DNA of 64,000 bases, from contig NZ_CP033073.1 in the NCBI RefSeq assembly GCF_003675325.1, forward strand, positions 310,001-374,000. The letters run 5' to 3'. Shown piece by piece: positions 26,948 to 35,867 of this stretch. The notes under the pieces were generated by a model. It saw only the letters and a program-made list of their open reading frames with translations. It had not been told where the DNA came from and did no database searches. Position 1 is the stretch's first letter. Each line of letters starts with the position of its first letter. A program made the position numbers and the translations under genes. This DNA is from Streptomyces dangxiongensis. Its GTDB lineage: Bacteria; Actinomycetota; Actinomycetes; Streptomycetales; Streptomycetaceae.

Positions 26948-28642
26948 TTGCCGAGGAACGATCCACTGCCCGACACCGGAGAACCCGATCTCCGGTCGCC
27001 CCGGAGCTATCTGCTCTGGCTGCTGCGCCGGCAGGCCGGTACGGCGACGCTCGGGGTGTTCTGGGGCTGCCTGTGGATGGCCGGCATGGGACTCACCCCG
27101 CTGGCCGTCGGCGGGGCCGTCGACGCGATCAGCGACAAGGACACCGGGGGCCTCCTCGCCTGGACCGGGGTGGTCCTCGGGCTCGCTCTGCTGACCACCG
27201 CGGGCAGCGTGCTGCGGCACCGGTGCGACACCGTCGGGCGGCTGAAGGCGAACTACCTGACGGTCCGTCTCGTGGTACGGCAGGCGGTCACCCTGGGCGG
27301 CAGGCTGCGCGACCGCGTCGCCGACGGCGACATGGTGACCGTCGGCACCGCCGACATCACGCGGATCGGGGCGCTGCCCGGCGCGGTGGCCCGCGGCGCC
27401 GGCAGCGCGGTCACGATCGTCGTGGTGGCCGTCGTCCTGCTGTCCACCTCGCTGCCCCTGGGGCGGCTGGTGCTGCTCGGGGTGCCCGTCCTCCTGGCCG
27501 GCACGGGCCCGCTGCTGCGCCCCCTGCACCGGCGCGTCGGGCGGTACCGCGAGCTGGAGGGCGAACTGACCCGGCGGGCCTCGGACATCGTGACGGGCCT
27601 GCGGGTACTGCGCGGCATCGGCGGCGAACAGGCCTTCCGGGGGCGCTACCGCACGGACTCCCAGCGGCTGCGGCAGGCCGGCGTCGAGGTCGCCGAGGTG
27701 GAGTCGGTGCTCCCGGCCGCCGAGGTCCTGCTGCCCGGCGTGCTGGTGGTGGCCGTGGTCTGGGCCGGCGCCCGGCTCGCCCTCGCCGGTGACATCTCCC
27801 CCGGCGACCTGGTGGCCGCCTACGGCTACGCGGCGTTCCTGGTGCTGCCCATGCGGACCGTGACCTCGGCCGTGCAGGTGATCGTCGGCGCGAACGTGGC
27901 CGCCGGGCGCGTGGTCCGGGTGCTCGCCGTCGAACCCGACCCCACCGCGGGCACCGCACCGGCCGGCCTGCCGGACGCGCCCGACCTCCTCGACACCGCC
28001 ACCGGGCTGACGGCGCGCCACGGCAGGCTCACCGCCGTCGTGTCCGCCACCCCGGAGCAGAACGCCGAGATCGCGGAGCGGCTCGGCCGCTACCGCGAGG
28101 GCGTGGTGACGTACGGCGGGGTGCCGCTGGACACCCTGCCGGTGGAACAGGTGCGCCGGCACATCCTGGTGGTGCGCAACAGCGACACGCTCTTCTCGGG
28201 AGTGCTCCGTGACGAGCTCGCCGCGGGCCGCACGGACGAGGAACTGGCCGCCGCGCTGCACACCGCCGGCGCCGAGGACGTCGTGGACGCGCTGCCCGAC
28301 GGCCTCGGCAGCGTCCTCACGGAGCAGGGGAGCACCCTCTCGGGCGGACAGCGGCAACGGCTGCGGCTGGCCCGGGCCGTCGCGTCCGAGGCGCCCGTGC
28401 TGATCCTGGTCGACCCGACCAGCGCGGTGGACGCGCTCACCGAGGCGGGCGTCGCCCGGCGGCTTCGGCAGGCCCGCGCCGGGCGGACCACCGTGGTGAT
28501 GAGTTCCAGCCCGCTGCTCCTGGACCAGGCCGACGAGGTGGCGTTCGTCGTCGACGGCAAGGTGGTCGGCACCGGCGCGCACCGCGACCTCGTGGCCCGC
28601 AACCCCCAGTACGCCGCCACCGTCCTGCGGGACGGCACATGA
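26948..28642 (+). CDS. ABC exporter half-transporter with degenerate ATP site
   Basis: 564 residues, TTG with AGAAGGAAG upstream. Six transmembrane helices are expected in residues ~25-310, followed by an NBD. The LSGGQRQRL signature is intact, but the Walker A position reads SATPEQNAE with no GKS/T, the Walker B end reads VDPTSAVD without the catalytic Glu, and the H-loop His is replaced (MSSSP). It can therefore not hydrolyse ATP at its own site and needs the next gene product as partner. Likely exporter of the cluster peptide. Confidence 0.88.
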   Translation: MPRNDPLPDTGEPDLRSPRSYLLWLLRRQAGTATLGVFWGCLWMAGMGLTPLAVGGAVDAISDKDTGGLLAWTGVVLGLALLTTAGSVLRHRCDTVGRLKANYLTVRLVVRQAVTLGGRLRDRVADGDMVTVGTADITRIGALPGAVARGAGSAVTIVVVAVVLLSTSLPLGRLVLLGVPVLLAGTGPLLRPLHRRVGRYRELEGELTRRASDIVTGLRVLRGIGGEQAFRGRYRTDSQRLRQAGVEVAEVESVLPAAEVLLPGVLVVAVVWAGARLALAGDISPGDLVAAYGYAAFLVLPMRTVTSAVQVIVGANVAAGRVVRVLAVEPDPTAGTAPAGLPDAPDLLDTATGLTARHGRLTAVVSATPEQNAEIAERLGRYREGVVTYGGVPLDTLPVEQVRRHILVVRNSDTLFSGVLRDELAAGRTDEELAAALHTAGAEDVVDALPDGLGSVLTEQGSTLSGGQRQRLRLARAVASEAPVLILVDPTSAVDALTEAGVARRLRQARAGRTTVVMSSSPLLLDQADEVAFVVDGKVVGTGAHRDLVARNPQYAATVLRDGT

Positions 28643-28691
28643 CCGGCCGCGCCCCGCGCCGCTCGTCCGGCTTCCCGCGAAGGAGTGCGCA

Positions 28692-30446
28692 GTGAGTCTT
28701 CCGGTCGCCGACGCCCCGGCGGTACGCCGTCACGTCCGAGAACTGGTCAGGGGCCGCGCCGGCCTGCTCGGCCGGACGGTGACCTGGTTCGTCCTCGCCA
28801 CCGCGTGCGGGCTGGTCGTCCCCGCGCTGCTCGGCCGTCTCGTGGAACAGGTGCAGCGGGACGTCTCCACCACCCGGGTGGACGTCATCGTCGCGGTGAT
28901 CGCCGGACTGCTGCTGCTCCAGGGCGTGTTCACGAGGACGGCCCGGCTGCTCGGCGCCCGGCTCGGCGAGCAGGTGCTGGCGGACATCCGCGAGGGCTTC
29001 GTCCAGCGGGTGCTGGCGCTGCCCCTGTCCGCCGTGGAGAAGGCGGGCACCGGTGACCTGCTCACCCGCGGCACCCGGGACGTGGACTCGCTGTCCAGAG
29101 CCGTGCGCATGGGCGCCCCGTCGATCCTCGTCGCGGGCCTGTCCGTGCTGCTCACCTTCGTGGCGCTGCTGGTGACCAGCCCGCTCATGGCGCTGCCGTG
29201 CCTGGTGGCCGTGCCCCTGATCGCGGGATCGACGCGCTGGTACCTGAGGCGTGCGCGGGCGGCGTATCTGGCGGAGGCGGCCGGCTACTCGGACCTGACG
29301 CAGGGGCTGGCCGAGACCGTGGCGGGTGCCCGCACGGTGGAGGCGCTGGGCCTCGCCGAGCGGCGGATCCGCCGTACGGACGAGGACGTCCTGCGCTCCG
29401 AAGCCGCCGAGCACCGCACGCTCTTCCTGCGCAGCGTGTGGTTCCCGCTGATGGACTTCGGTTACGTCCTGCCGGTGGCGGCCACCCTGCTGTGCGGCGG
29501 TCTCTTCCACATCCACGGATGGGTGAGTCTCGGGGAGGTCACCGCGGCGACGCTGTACACCCGCGCGGTGATCGATCCGCTGGACGAACTGCTCGGCTGG
29601 CTGGACGAGCTGCAAGTGGGCGACGCCTCGCTGGCCCGCCTCGTCGGGGTGGGCACCACCGCGACCGGGGACACCGGCACCGGCCGCCGTCCGCAGGGCC
29701 GTCACCTGGCGGCGCACGAGGTCAGTTACGCCTACCGCGAGGGCCACGACGTCGTACGCGACGTGACCCTGCGGGTGCGGCCCGGTGAGCGGGTCGCCGT
29801 CGTCGGCCCCTCCGGGGCGGGCAAGTCGACACTCGGCCGTATCCTCGCGGGCATCCACCCGCCGCGCGGCGGGACGGTCACCATCGGCGACGTGCCGGTG
29901 ACCGAACTCCCCCTGGAGGAGCTGCGGCGGCATGTCGCGCTGGTCACCCAGGAGCACCACGTGTTCCTCGGGACGGTCCGCGACAACGTCACGCTGCCGG
30001 TGCCGGACGCCACGGACGAGCAGGTGACGGCCGCGCTGGACGCGGTCGACGCCGGCGACTGGGTGCGCGGGCTGCCCGAGGGGCTCGACACCGGGATCGG
30101 CCCCGGCGGCCATGAGATCTCCCCCGCCCAGGCCCAGCAGCTCGCACTCGCCCGGCTGGTCCTCGCCGATCCGCACACGCTGGTGCTGGACGAGGCCACC
30201 TCGCTGCTCGATCCGCGCGCGGCCAGACACCTGGAACGTTCCCTGGCGGCCGTGCTGCGCGGCCGTACCGTCATCGCCATCGCCCACCGGCTGCACACCG
30301 CGCACGACGCCGACACCGTCCTCGTCATGGAGGACGGCCGCGTCACGGAGCGGGGCGCCCACGACGAACTGGTCGCCGCCGGCGGGGCCTACGCGGCCCT
30401 GTGGGACTCCTGGCACGGCCGAACCCCCGACACCCCCCGTACCTGA
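28692..30446 (+). CDS. ABC exporter half-transporter, catalytic partner
   Basis: 584 residues, GTG with AAGGAG upstream. The membrane domain covers ~20-320. In the NBD, Walker A is intact (GPSGAGKSTLG near residue 372), as are Walker B with its Glu (LVLDEATSLLD) and the H-loop (IAHRL). The signature is degenerate (ISPAQAQQLALAR). Together with the preceding protein it gives one consensus site (this Walker A/B with the partner LSGGQ) and one dead site, a heterodimeric exporter. Confidence 0.9.
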   Translation: MSLPVADAPAVRRHVRELVRGRAGLLGRTVTWFVLATACGLVVPALLGRLVEQVQRDVSTTRVDVIVAVIAGLLLLQGVFTRTARLLGARLGEQVLADIREGFVQRVLALPLSAVEKAGTGDLLTRGTRDVDSLSRAVRMGAPSILVAGLSVLLTFVALLVTSPLMALPCLVAVPLIAGSTRWYLRRARAAYLAEAAGYSDLTQGLAETVAGARTVEALGLAERRIRRTDEDVLRSEAAEHRTLFLRSVWFPLMDFGYVLPVAATLLCGGLFHIHGWVSLGEVTAATLYTRAVIDPLDELLGWLDELQVGDASLARLVGVGTTATGDTGTGRRPQGRHLAAHEVSYAYREGHDVVRDVTLRVRPGERVAVVGPSGAGKSTLGRILAGIHPPRGGTVTIGDVPVTELPLEELRRHVALVTQEHHVFLGTVRDNVTLPVPDATDEQVTAALDAVDAGDWVRGLPEGLDTGIGPGGHEISPAQAQQLALARLVLADPHTLVLDEATSLLDPRAARHLERSLAAVLRGRTVIAIAHRLHTAHDADTVLVMEDGRVTERGAHDELVAAGGAYAALWDSWHGRTPDTPRT

Positions 30447-30497
30447 GCGCACCCGGACCCTCCGGCAGCGGAACACGAACCGGATCAGGAGAGTGAC

Positions 30498-31580
30498 GTG
30501 AAACCGGACACCACCCACATCGTCGATGCCCCGGCGGTCGCCACGGTCGTCAGCGAGGTCGGCCTCGGCCGGCTGTACGACCTGGCGATCGAACGGCTGA
30601 CCGAGGTACTCACCTCGAGCGGTCCCGCTCGCGCGGAAATGAAGACGCGCGACGGATTCCTGCTCACCACCCCCAGGCTGGGGTTGCTCGAATGGATGCC
30701 GGCGGTCCGCCACGGCACGACCGTCTCCATGAAGATGGTGGGCTACAACCCGCACAACCCCGTCAAGAACCAGCTCCCCACCATCCTCTCCACCCTGCTC
30801 GCCTTCGACGTCGAGTCCGGGCACCTGCGCGCGATCGTGGACGGCACCTTCGCGACGGCGATACGGACGGGGGCCGCGTCCGCGCTGGCCTCCCGGGCGC
30901 TGGCCCGGCCCGACAGCAGCGTGCTGGGGCTCATCGGCTGCGGCGCCCAGGCGGTGACGCAACTGCACGCCCTCGCCCGGGCCTTCCCGCTCACCGAGGT
31001 CCTGGTCTGCGACACCGACATCCGGGCGGAGAACACCTTCGCGGCCCGGGCGCGGATGCCCGACGGGCTGGTCCGGGTGGCCGAGCCGGCGGAGGTGGAG
31101 GAGCGCGCCGACATCCTGTGCACGGCCACCTCCGTCGCCCCCGACCAGGGGCCGGTGCTCCAGGGCACGTCCCTGCGGCCCTGGGTGCACATCAACGCGG
31201 TCGGCTCGGACATGCCGGGCAAGACCGAACTGCCCCTGGAACTGCTGCGCGACGCCGTCGTCGTCCCCGACCACCGGGAGCAGGCGATGGCGGAGGGCGA
31301 GTGCCAGCGGCTGCGCCCGGAGGAGATCGGCCCCTCGCTCACGGATCTGCTGACGGACCCCTCCCGGCAGGCGGAACTCCGCGACCGGCGCACCGTCTAC
31401 GACTCGACCGGGCTGGCGCTCCAGGATCTCGTGATGGTGGAGCTGCTGGAGGAACTGGCCCGGGAAGCGGGGGCGGGACACCGGCTCGTGATCGAGGCGA
31501 CCGCGCACGACCCGCAGGACCCCTACTCGTTCCTGCCCGAATCGGTCTCGCGGGCCCCGTGGCCCGCGCAGGAGGTGTGA
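30498..31580 (+). CDS. Ornithine/lysine cyclodeaminase
   Basis: 360 residues, GTG with GGAGAG upstream. It is an OCD/mu-crystallin fold: substrate Lys region SMKMVGYNP, NAD motif LGLIGCGAQAVTQLHAL near residue 137, and the catalytic Asp in VGSDMPGKTELP. The family deaminates and cyclises L-ornithine to L-proline or L-lysine to L-pipecolate. The flanking genes (a proline/pipecolate-type A domain 4 nt downstream and a cis-3-hydroxylase) say the ring amino acid feeds the peptide. Pipecolate is favoured by analogy with GE81112, and proline cannot be excluded from sequence alone. Confidence 0.87.
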   Translation: MKPDTTHIVDAPAVATVVSEVGLGRLYDLAIERLTEVLTSSGPARAEMKTRDGFLLTTPRLGLLEWMPAVRHGTTVSMKMVGYNPHNPVKNQLPTILSTLLAFDVESGHLRAIVDGTFATAIRTGAASALASRALARPDSSVLGLIGCGAQAVTQLHALARAFPLTEVLVCDTDIRAENTFAARARMPDGLVRVAEPAEVEERADILCTATSVAPDQGPVLQGTSLRPWVHINAVGSDMPGKTELPLELLRDAVVVPDHREQAMAEGECQRLRPEEIGPSLTDLLTDPSRQAELRDRRTVYDSTGLALQDLVMVELLEELAREAGAGHRLVIEATAHDPQDPYSFLPESVSRAPWPAQEV

Positions 31581-31584
31581 CCCC

Positions 31585-33210
31585 GTGCCCCAGCCCACCG
31601 ACCGCCGGGACCCGCCCGGCGGCAACCGGCACCCGGAGCACCGCGGGCCGGTCGTGAACATCGGCGCCCGGACGGTCCTGGACCTCGTCGACCGGGAGAC
31701 GGCGGCGCGTCCGGACGCCTGGGCGGTGTGCGAACAGGGCCGGGCCCCGGTGTCGTACGCGGAACTGGACCGGCTCGCGGACACCGTGGCCGCCCACCTG
31801 ACCGGCACGTTCGGGGTCGGCCACGGGGACACCGTGCTGATCGCCGCGCGGGCGGGCGTGGACTTCACCGCGGTGGTGCTCGGAACCCTGCGGGCGGGCG
31901 CGGCCTATCTGCCCGTGGACATGACCTATCCGCGCGAGCGGATCGAGCAGATCCTGCGCTCCAGCAGCGCCCGGCTCACGGTCCTGGACGAGGGGGCGCC
32001 CGGTGCGGCCGTGGAGCACCCGGACACGGCGGCGACCACGCTGACCCGGCTGCTCGCGGAGTACCCGGGCCCGCCGCCGGCCCGCCCCCGCATCGCTTCC
32101 GAGGACGCCGCCTACGTCATCTTCAGCTCCGGCTCGACAGGCGCACCGAAGGGCATCGTGCAGACGCACCGGTGCCTGGCCAACCTGGCGGCCTGGCAGG
32201 CGAACGGGTCCGGTCTCGGCCGGGAGCGCAGGGTGTTGCAGTGCGCGCCGCTCACCTTCGACGTGTCGGTCCAGGAGATCTTCTACACCCTCGCCTGCGG
32301 CGGGTGCCTGTACGTCCCGCACCCGGACGTACGGCGTGACCCGCGCGACCTGGTCGAGTACGTCATCGGCGAGCGGATCGAGGTGGTCGACTTCCCGCAG
32401 TCCCTCATCGACATCCTCATGTCGCTGCCCACCACCCTCGAACACGCTCCGGCGCTGCGGCACATCATCAGCGCCGGCGAGACGGTACGGGTCACGCCGG
32501 AGCTGGAGGGGCTGCTCACCAGGCGTCCCGAGGTCACCCTGCACAACCACTACGGGCCCGCCGAGAACCACATGGTGACGAGCCATTCGATGAGCGCGGA
32601 GCGGGGGAACCTGGAACCCCGCCCACCGGTCGGCTCACTGGTGTGGAACACCTACATCCGCATCCTGGACGAGGAGCGGGCACCGGTGCCCGACGGGGAG
32701 GTCGGCGAGGTGTACATCGGCGGGGTGGGGGTGGCCCGCGGTTACACGGACCCGGAACTCACCCGGGCCGTCTTCGTGGAGGACCCCTTCCTCCCCGGGG
32801 CCCGGCTGTACCGCACGCGGGACCGGGGCGTCTGGCGGGCCGACGGCACGCTCGGGCTCCTCGGGCGGATCGACGACCTGATCAAGATCCGCGGCAACGC
32901 GGTGGAGCCCCGGGAGCCGGAGTCCCGGCTCACCGCGCTGCCGGGGGTCAAGGACGCGGCGGTGTTCGGGGTGGCGCGGGCCGACGGCGGCACGGAGCTG
33001 CACGCGGCGCTCACCGGCGATCCGCCGCCGGCGCAGGAGCTGCGTCGCGCGCTGCTCGCCGTGCTGCCGGACTACATGGTGCCGGTGCGCTGGTGGGTGA
33101 CGGACGAGCTGCCGTACTCGGCCAACGGCAAGCTGGACCGCAGGGCCCTGCCCGGGCCGGGGGCCGTGCGGCTCGCCGTGGTCCCTCACCAGGCGAACGT
33201 CTCCCGGTAG
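31585..33210 (+). CDS. Free-standing NRPS adenylation domain, proline/pipecolate-type
   Basis: 541 residues and only an A domain. Core motifs are FSSGSTGAPKG (A3) near residue 180, YGPAEN (A5), YRTRD (A7), GRIDDLIKIRG (A8) and NGKLDR (A10). There is no carrier domain. Reading the pocket gives about D-V-Q-D-I-A-H-M-V-K, close to the proline-type DVQ(x)IAHVVK code with Asp at the 278 position. It probably loads pipecolate or its 3-hydroxy form onto the carrier of the T-C protein at 34213. GTG start with GGAGG nine nt upstream. Its 3' end overlaps the convergent hydroxylase gene by 25 nt. Confidence 0.85.
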   Translation: MPQPTDRRDPPGGNRHPEHRGPVVNIGARTVLDLVDRETAARPDAWAVCEQGRAPVSYAELDRLADTVAAHLTGTFGVGHGDTVLIAARAGVDFTAVVLGTLRAGAAYLPVDMTYPRERIEQILRSSSARLTVLDEGAPGAAVEHPDTAATTLTRLLAEYPGPPPARPRIASEDAAYVIFSSGSTGAPKGIVQTHRCLANLAAWQANGSGLGRERRVLQCAPLTFDVSVQEIFYTLACGGCLYVPHPDVRRDPRDLVEYVIGERIEVVDFPQSLIDILMSLPTTLEHAPALRHIISAGETVRVTPELEGLLTRRPEVTLHNHYGPAENHMVTSHSMSAERGNLEPRPPVGSLVWNTYIRILDEERAPVPDGEVGEVYIGGVGVARGYTDPELTRAVFVEDPFLPGARLYRTRDRGVWRADGTLGLLGRIDDLIKIRGNAVEPREPESRLTALPGVKDAAVFGVARADGGTELHAALTGDPPPAQELRRALLAVLPDYMVPVRWWVTDELPYSANGKLDRRALPGPGAVRLAVVPHQANVSR

Positions 33211-34022
33211 CCGCGCTTGTCGACGCAGTACGTGCGGAACGCCTCCGCCTTGGCGACCATGACGTCGTCGCCGGTGCGCCGTGCTGCCTCGGCGTACCAG
33301 TCGAAGGCCGCGGTCGCGTGGGCCCGCCGCTCGAAGTGGAGCGCGGCGAACCGGCGGAAGGAGGCGCGCATGGTCTCCCGGGTCAGCCGCGGGCCGGAGC
33401 CGATGAGTTCCTCGATGTCGGCGTCGGTCACCTCGGGGAGGTCGAGGATGCGCACCGGCTGCGCCGCCGGGACGTCGCCCCGGATCTCGACCGGCTCGGC
33501 GGCGCCGGCGAAGTCGAGACAGAGGGAGAGCCGGGCGGGTCCCGCGCTGCTGCGTGCCGAATGCGGGTCGGTGGTGTGTATCTTCCAGACCTCACCGCGG
33601 CGGAGGTGGTAGACGAGGTCGTTCTCGGAATGCAGGGACTCTTCACCGGTACGCAGCGGAATCTGCACCCGGGTGCCGGGTTCGGTGAATTCCAGGAAGT
33701 CCACGTGCGGGGCGAGAATTCCGTCCGCGAGGCTGAAGATGCGCACCCACTGGAGCCGGTCCAGCGGGAAGTGCTCGGTCACCAGGGACATGATTCCGGG
33801 CAGTTTCCTGCCCAGTTCGGTGAGGGTCAGACGGTCGCCGTGCGGGCGGAACGCGGTGTCGGACTCGGCGCCGCTGCCGTTGGCCAGCACATGGGCCGAC
33901 CACGAACCGAAGGTGAAGGCGTCGTACTCGCCTCCGGCGTCGTGCTGGTCCACGAGGGCCAGTTCCGTTTCCAGGTCGTAGGAGTCGATGGGCAATACCG
34001 CGAGTCGCTGGGACTTGAGCAA
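33186..34022 (-). CDS. getF: Fe(II)/2-oxoglutarate cis-3-hydroxylase of proline/pipecolate (GetF-like)
   Basis: 278 residues, TTG with AAGGGGG upstream. The whole length follows the L-proline cis-3-hydroxylase family: QWVRIFSLADGILAPHVDFLEF, then VYHLRRGEVW and DPHSAR, and a C-terminal GDDVMVAKAEAFR helix. Iron ligands should be H106, D108 and H154, with R164 binding 2-oxoglutarate. In GE81112 biosynthesis the homologue GetF hydroxylates L-pipecolate at C3. Orthology to GetF is inferred from family and context, and a free or carrier-bound substrate cannot be decided here. Confidence 0.82.
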   Translation of the reverse strand: MLKSQRLAVLPIDSYDLETELALVDQHDAGGEYDAFTFGSWSAHVLANGSGAESDTAFRPHGDRLTLTELGRKLPGIMSLVTEHFPLDRLQWVRIFSLADGILAPHVDFLEFTEPGTRVQIPLRTGEESLHSENDLVYHLRRGEVWKIHTTDPHSARSSAGPARLSLCLDFAGAAEPVEIRGDVPAAQPVRILDLPEVTDADIEELIGSGPRLTRETMRASFRRFAALHFERRAHATAAFDWYAEAARRTGDDVMVAKAEAFRTYCVDKRGYRETFAW

Positions 34023-34212
34023 GGCAATCCCCCTTCACCATTGGTGACATGACGCGCTGAACATATGCCGGCGCCTTCCGCTCGCCACCATAACCCGACA
34101 GAGATACGAGGGCAATGACAGCAATCTCCGCCAGGCGGAAGGTTATTGACAAGATCTGGAGTGTTTGTGCAGGGTTTTTTTCCGCAGAGTTCTGCCGTCA
34201 CGGAGTGGAATC
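34023..34212. promoter_or_regulatory. Divergent promoter region between the hydroxylase and T-C genes
   Basis: 190 nt, notably AT-richer than its surroundings. It contains the dyads TCACCA-T-TGGTGA (34035-34047) and TCCGCC-A-GGCGGA (34127-34139), and a perfect TTGACA (34146-34151) directed at the T-C gene. No good -10 box is seen at 17-18 nt. Confidence 0.5.
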
Positions 34213-35829
34213 ATGACTGACCTCACCCAGGATCTGTGCCGGCTGTTCGCGCGGGCACTCGAGCTGGAGTACGTGACCGACGACACGGACTTCTACCTCG
34301 CCGGCGGACACAGTCTGTCGGCGCTGGCCCTCGCCGTGTCCGTCGAGGAGGCCGTCGGGCTTCCGGTCCGCGTGCGCGACATCCTCGAGTGCGCCACCCC
34401 GGAGCTGCTGGCCGCCCGGCTGGCCGAGGCACGCGGCGGGACGGCCGGCCCCGGCCCGCGGACCGGCACGGAAGGTGCTCCGCGGACCGCGCCGGAGCCT
34501 GCGCGGGCACCGGACGACGACGTGCCGGAGTCCGTGCGCTGGCTGTGGCTGGCGCGCCAGAACGAGCACGGCGGCGCCGGCGCCTACACCGTGCCGTGTC
34601 TGCTGCGGGGCGAGGGGGAGCTGGACGTCGACCTTCTCGCCTCGGCCGTCGCCGGCCTGCCCGTCCGCCACCCGGCGCTGCGGACCGTCTTCGTGGAGCG
34701 GCAGGGCGCCGTCCGGGCGGTCGTCACGGACCGGACGGTTCCGCTGGACGTGGTGGACCTGCGCGACGGTTCCCTCACCGAGGAGGAGTTCGAGGCGCTC
34801 GTCCACGACCGCGTCGAGGTCCCCTTCGACCTCGCTGAGGGGCCGCTCTTCCGCTCGACGCTGTTCATGCGGCCGGACGGCGCCTGGTCGCTGCTGCTCA
34901 CGGCCGATCACCTGGTGTGCGACGGCCGGTCCCTGACCGTCCTGGCGGCCGAACTGGTGGCCGCCTACCGGCAGGACGGCGCCCCGCCCGCGGCACCGGT
35001 CCCCGGGCCGCGCCCCGCCCCGCGTCCGCGGGAGGAGTCGCTCGCCCACTGGCGGGATCTGCTCACTCCCCCGCCGGCCCCGCTGCTCCTGCCCGTGGAC
35101 CGTCCCCGGCACGGGCCGGCCGGCGCGGTGACGGACACGGTCCGGCTGGACATCGAACCCCGGGTCACGGCCCGCCTCCGGGCGCTGGCCGCGACCGCGC
35201 ACGCCGGTCTCTTCGCGCCGCTCGCCGCGGCCGTGGCGAGCGGGCTGGGCGGGCTGACCCGGACCGACGACGTCTGTCTGGGCACCCCCGTGGACCGCCG
35301 CTCCCCGCTCGGCCTGGACGGCGCCGTGGGTTTCCACGTCGCGACGGTCCCGCTGCGGCTCGACCTGGCCGGCCGGGACGACCCGGCCGGCCTGGTGCGT
35401 CATGTGGCGGCGCGGACGGCGGACGCCCTCGACCACAGCGAGGTCGCCTTCGACGAGCTGGTGGCGACCCTGGACCCGCCCCGGCCGGCGGGGCGCGGCC
35501 CCTTCTTCGACGTGTGGGTCGCCCTGTTCCCGCGCATCGACACCGGCCCCGCCGGGCCACGGGGCATCGCGCTGCGCGGCGGCCCCTTCCTGCAACGGCG
35601 GGGCATGTTCGAGCTGTCGTTCCAGTTCGTCGAGGAGGAGCACGGGCTGCGGCTGTGCCTCCAGTACGACACCGGGCGCTACGGCCGGGACACGGCCGAG
35701 CAGATCGCCGGCCGGGTCCTCGCCGAACTCGGCCGTCTCGCCGGGGAGCCAGGGGCGCACGGCGCGCCGGCGCAGCCGCCGAGCGGTCCGCCCGCCCAGG
35801 CCTTCCAGGGGTTCCACTTCGACACGTGA
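34213..35829 (+). CDS. NRPS carrier-condensation (T-C) didomain protein
   Basis: 538 residues, ATG at 34213 with GGAGTGG upstream. A T domain occupies residues ~1-75 (phosphopantetheine site in LAGGHSLSAL, Ser near 36). A C domain fills ~95-525. Its active-site motif reads TADHLVCDG instead of HHxxxDG; the second, catalytic His is kept and the first is Asp. It should accept the ring amino acid from the free A domain on its own carrier and condense it with the next aminoacyl carrier, making it the initiating protein. Confidence 0.85.
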   Translation: MTDLTQDLCRLFARALELEYVTDDTDFYLAGGHSLSALALAVSVEEAVGLPVRVRDILECATPELLAARLAEARGGTAGPGPRTGTEGAPRTAPEPARAPDDDVPESVRWLWLARQNEHGGAGAYTVPCLLRGEGELDVDLLASAVAGLPVRHPALRTVFVERQGAVRAVVTDRTVPLDVVDLRDGSLTEEEFEALVHDRVEVPFDLAEGPLFRSTLFMRPDGAWSLLLTADHLVCDGRSLTVLAAELVAAYRQDGAPPAAPVPGPRPAPRPREESLAHWRDLLTPPPAPLLLPVDRPRHGPAGAVTDTVRLDIEPRVTARLRALAATAHAGLFAPLAAAVASGLGGLTRTDDVCLGTPVDRRSPLGLDGAVGFHVATVPLRLDLAGRDDPAGLVRHVAARTADALDHSEVAFDELVATLDPPRPAGRGPFFDVWVALFPRIDTGPAGPRGIALRGGPFLQRRGMFELSFQFVEEEHGLRLCLQYDTGRYGRDTAEQIAGRVLAELGRLAGEPGAHGAPAQPPSGPPAQAFQGFHFDT

Positions 35830-35867
35830 GCCGCCCCCGACCTCATCCCAGTGAACAGGAGACACCC

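Noticed and set aside
28437..31868. A 1143-codon open frame on the minus strand
   Set aside because: It is the antisense of the ABC transporter, cyclodeaminase and A-domain genes. Long antisense frames are common in very GC-rich DNA and the translation shows no domain.
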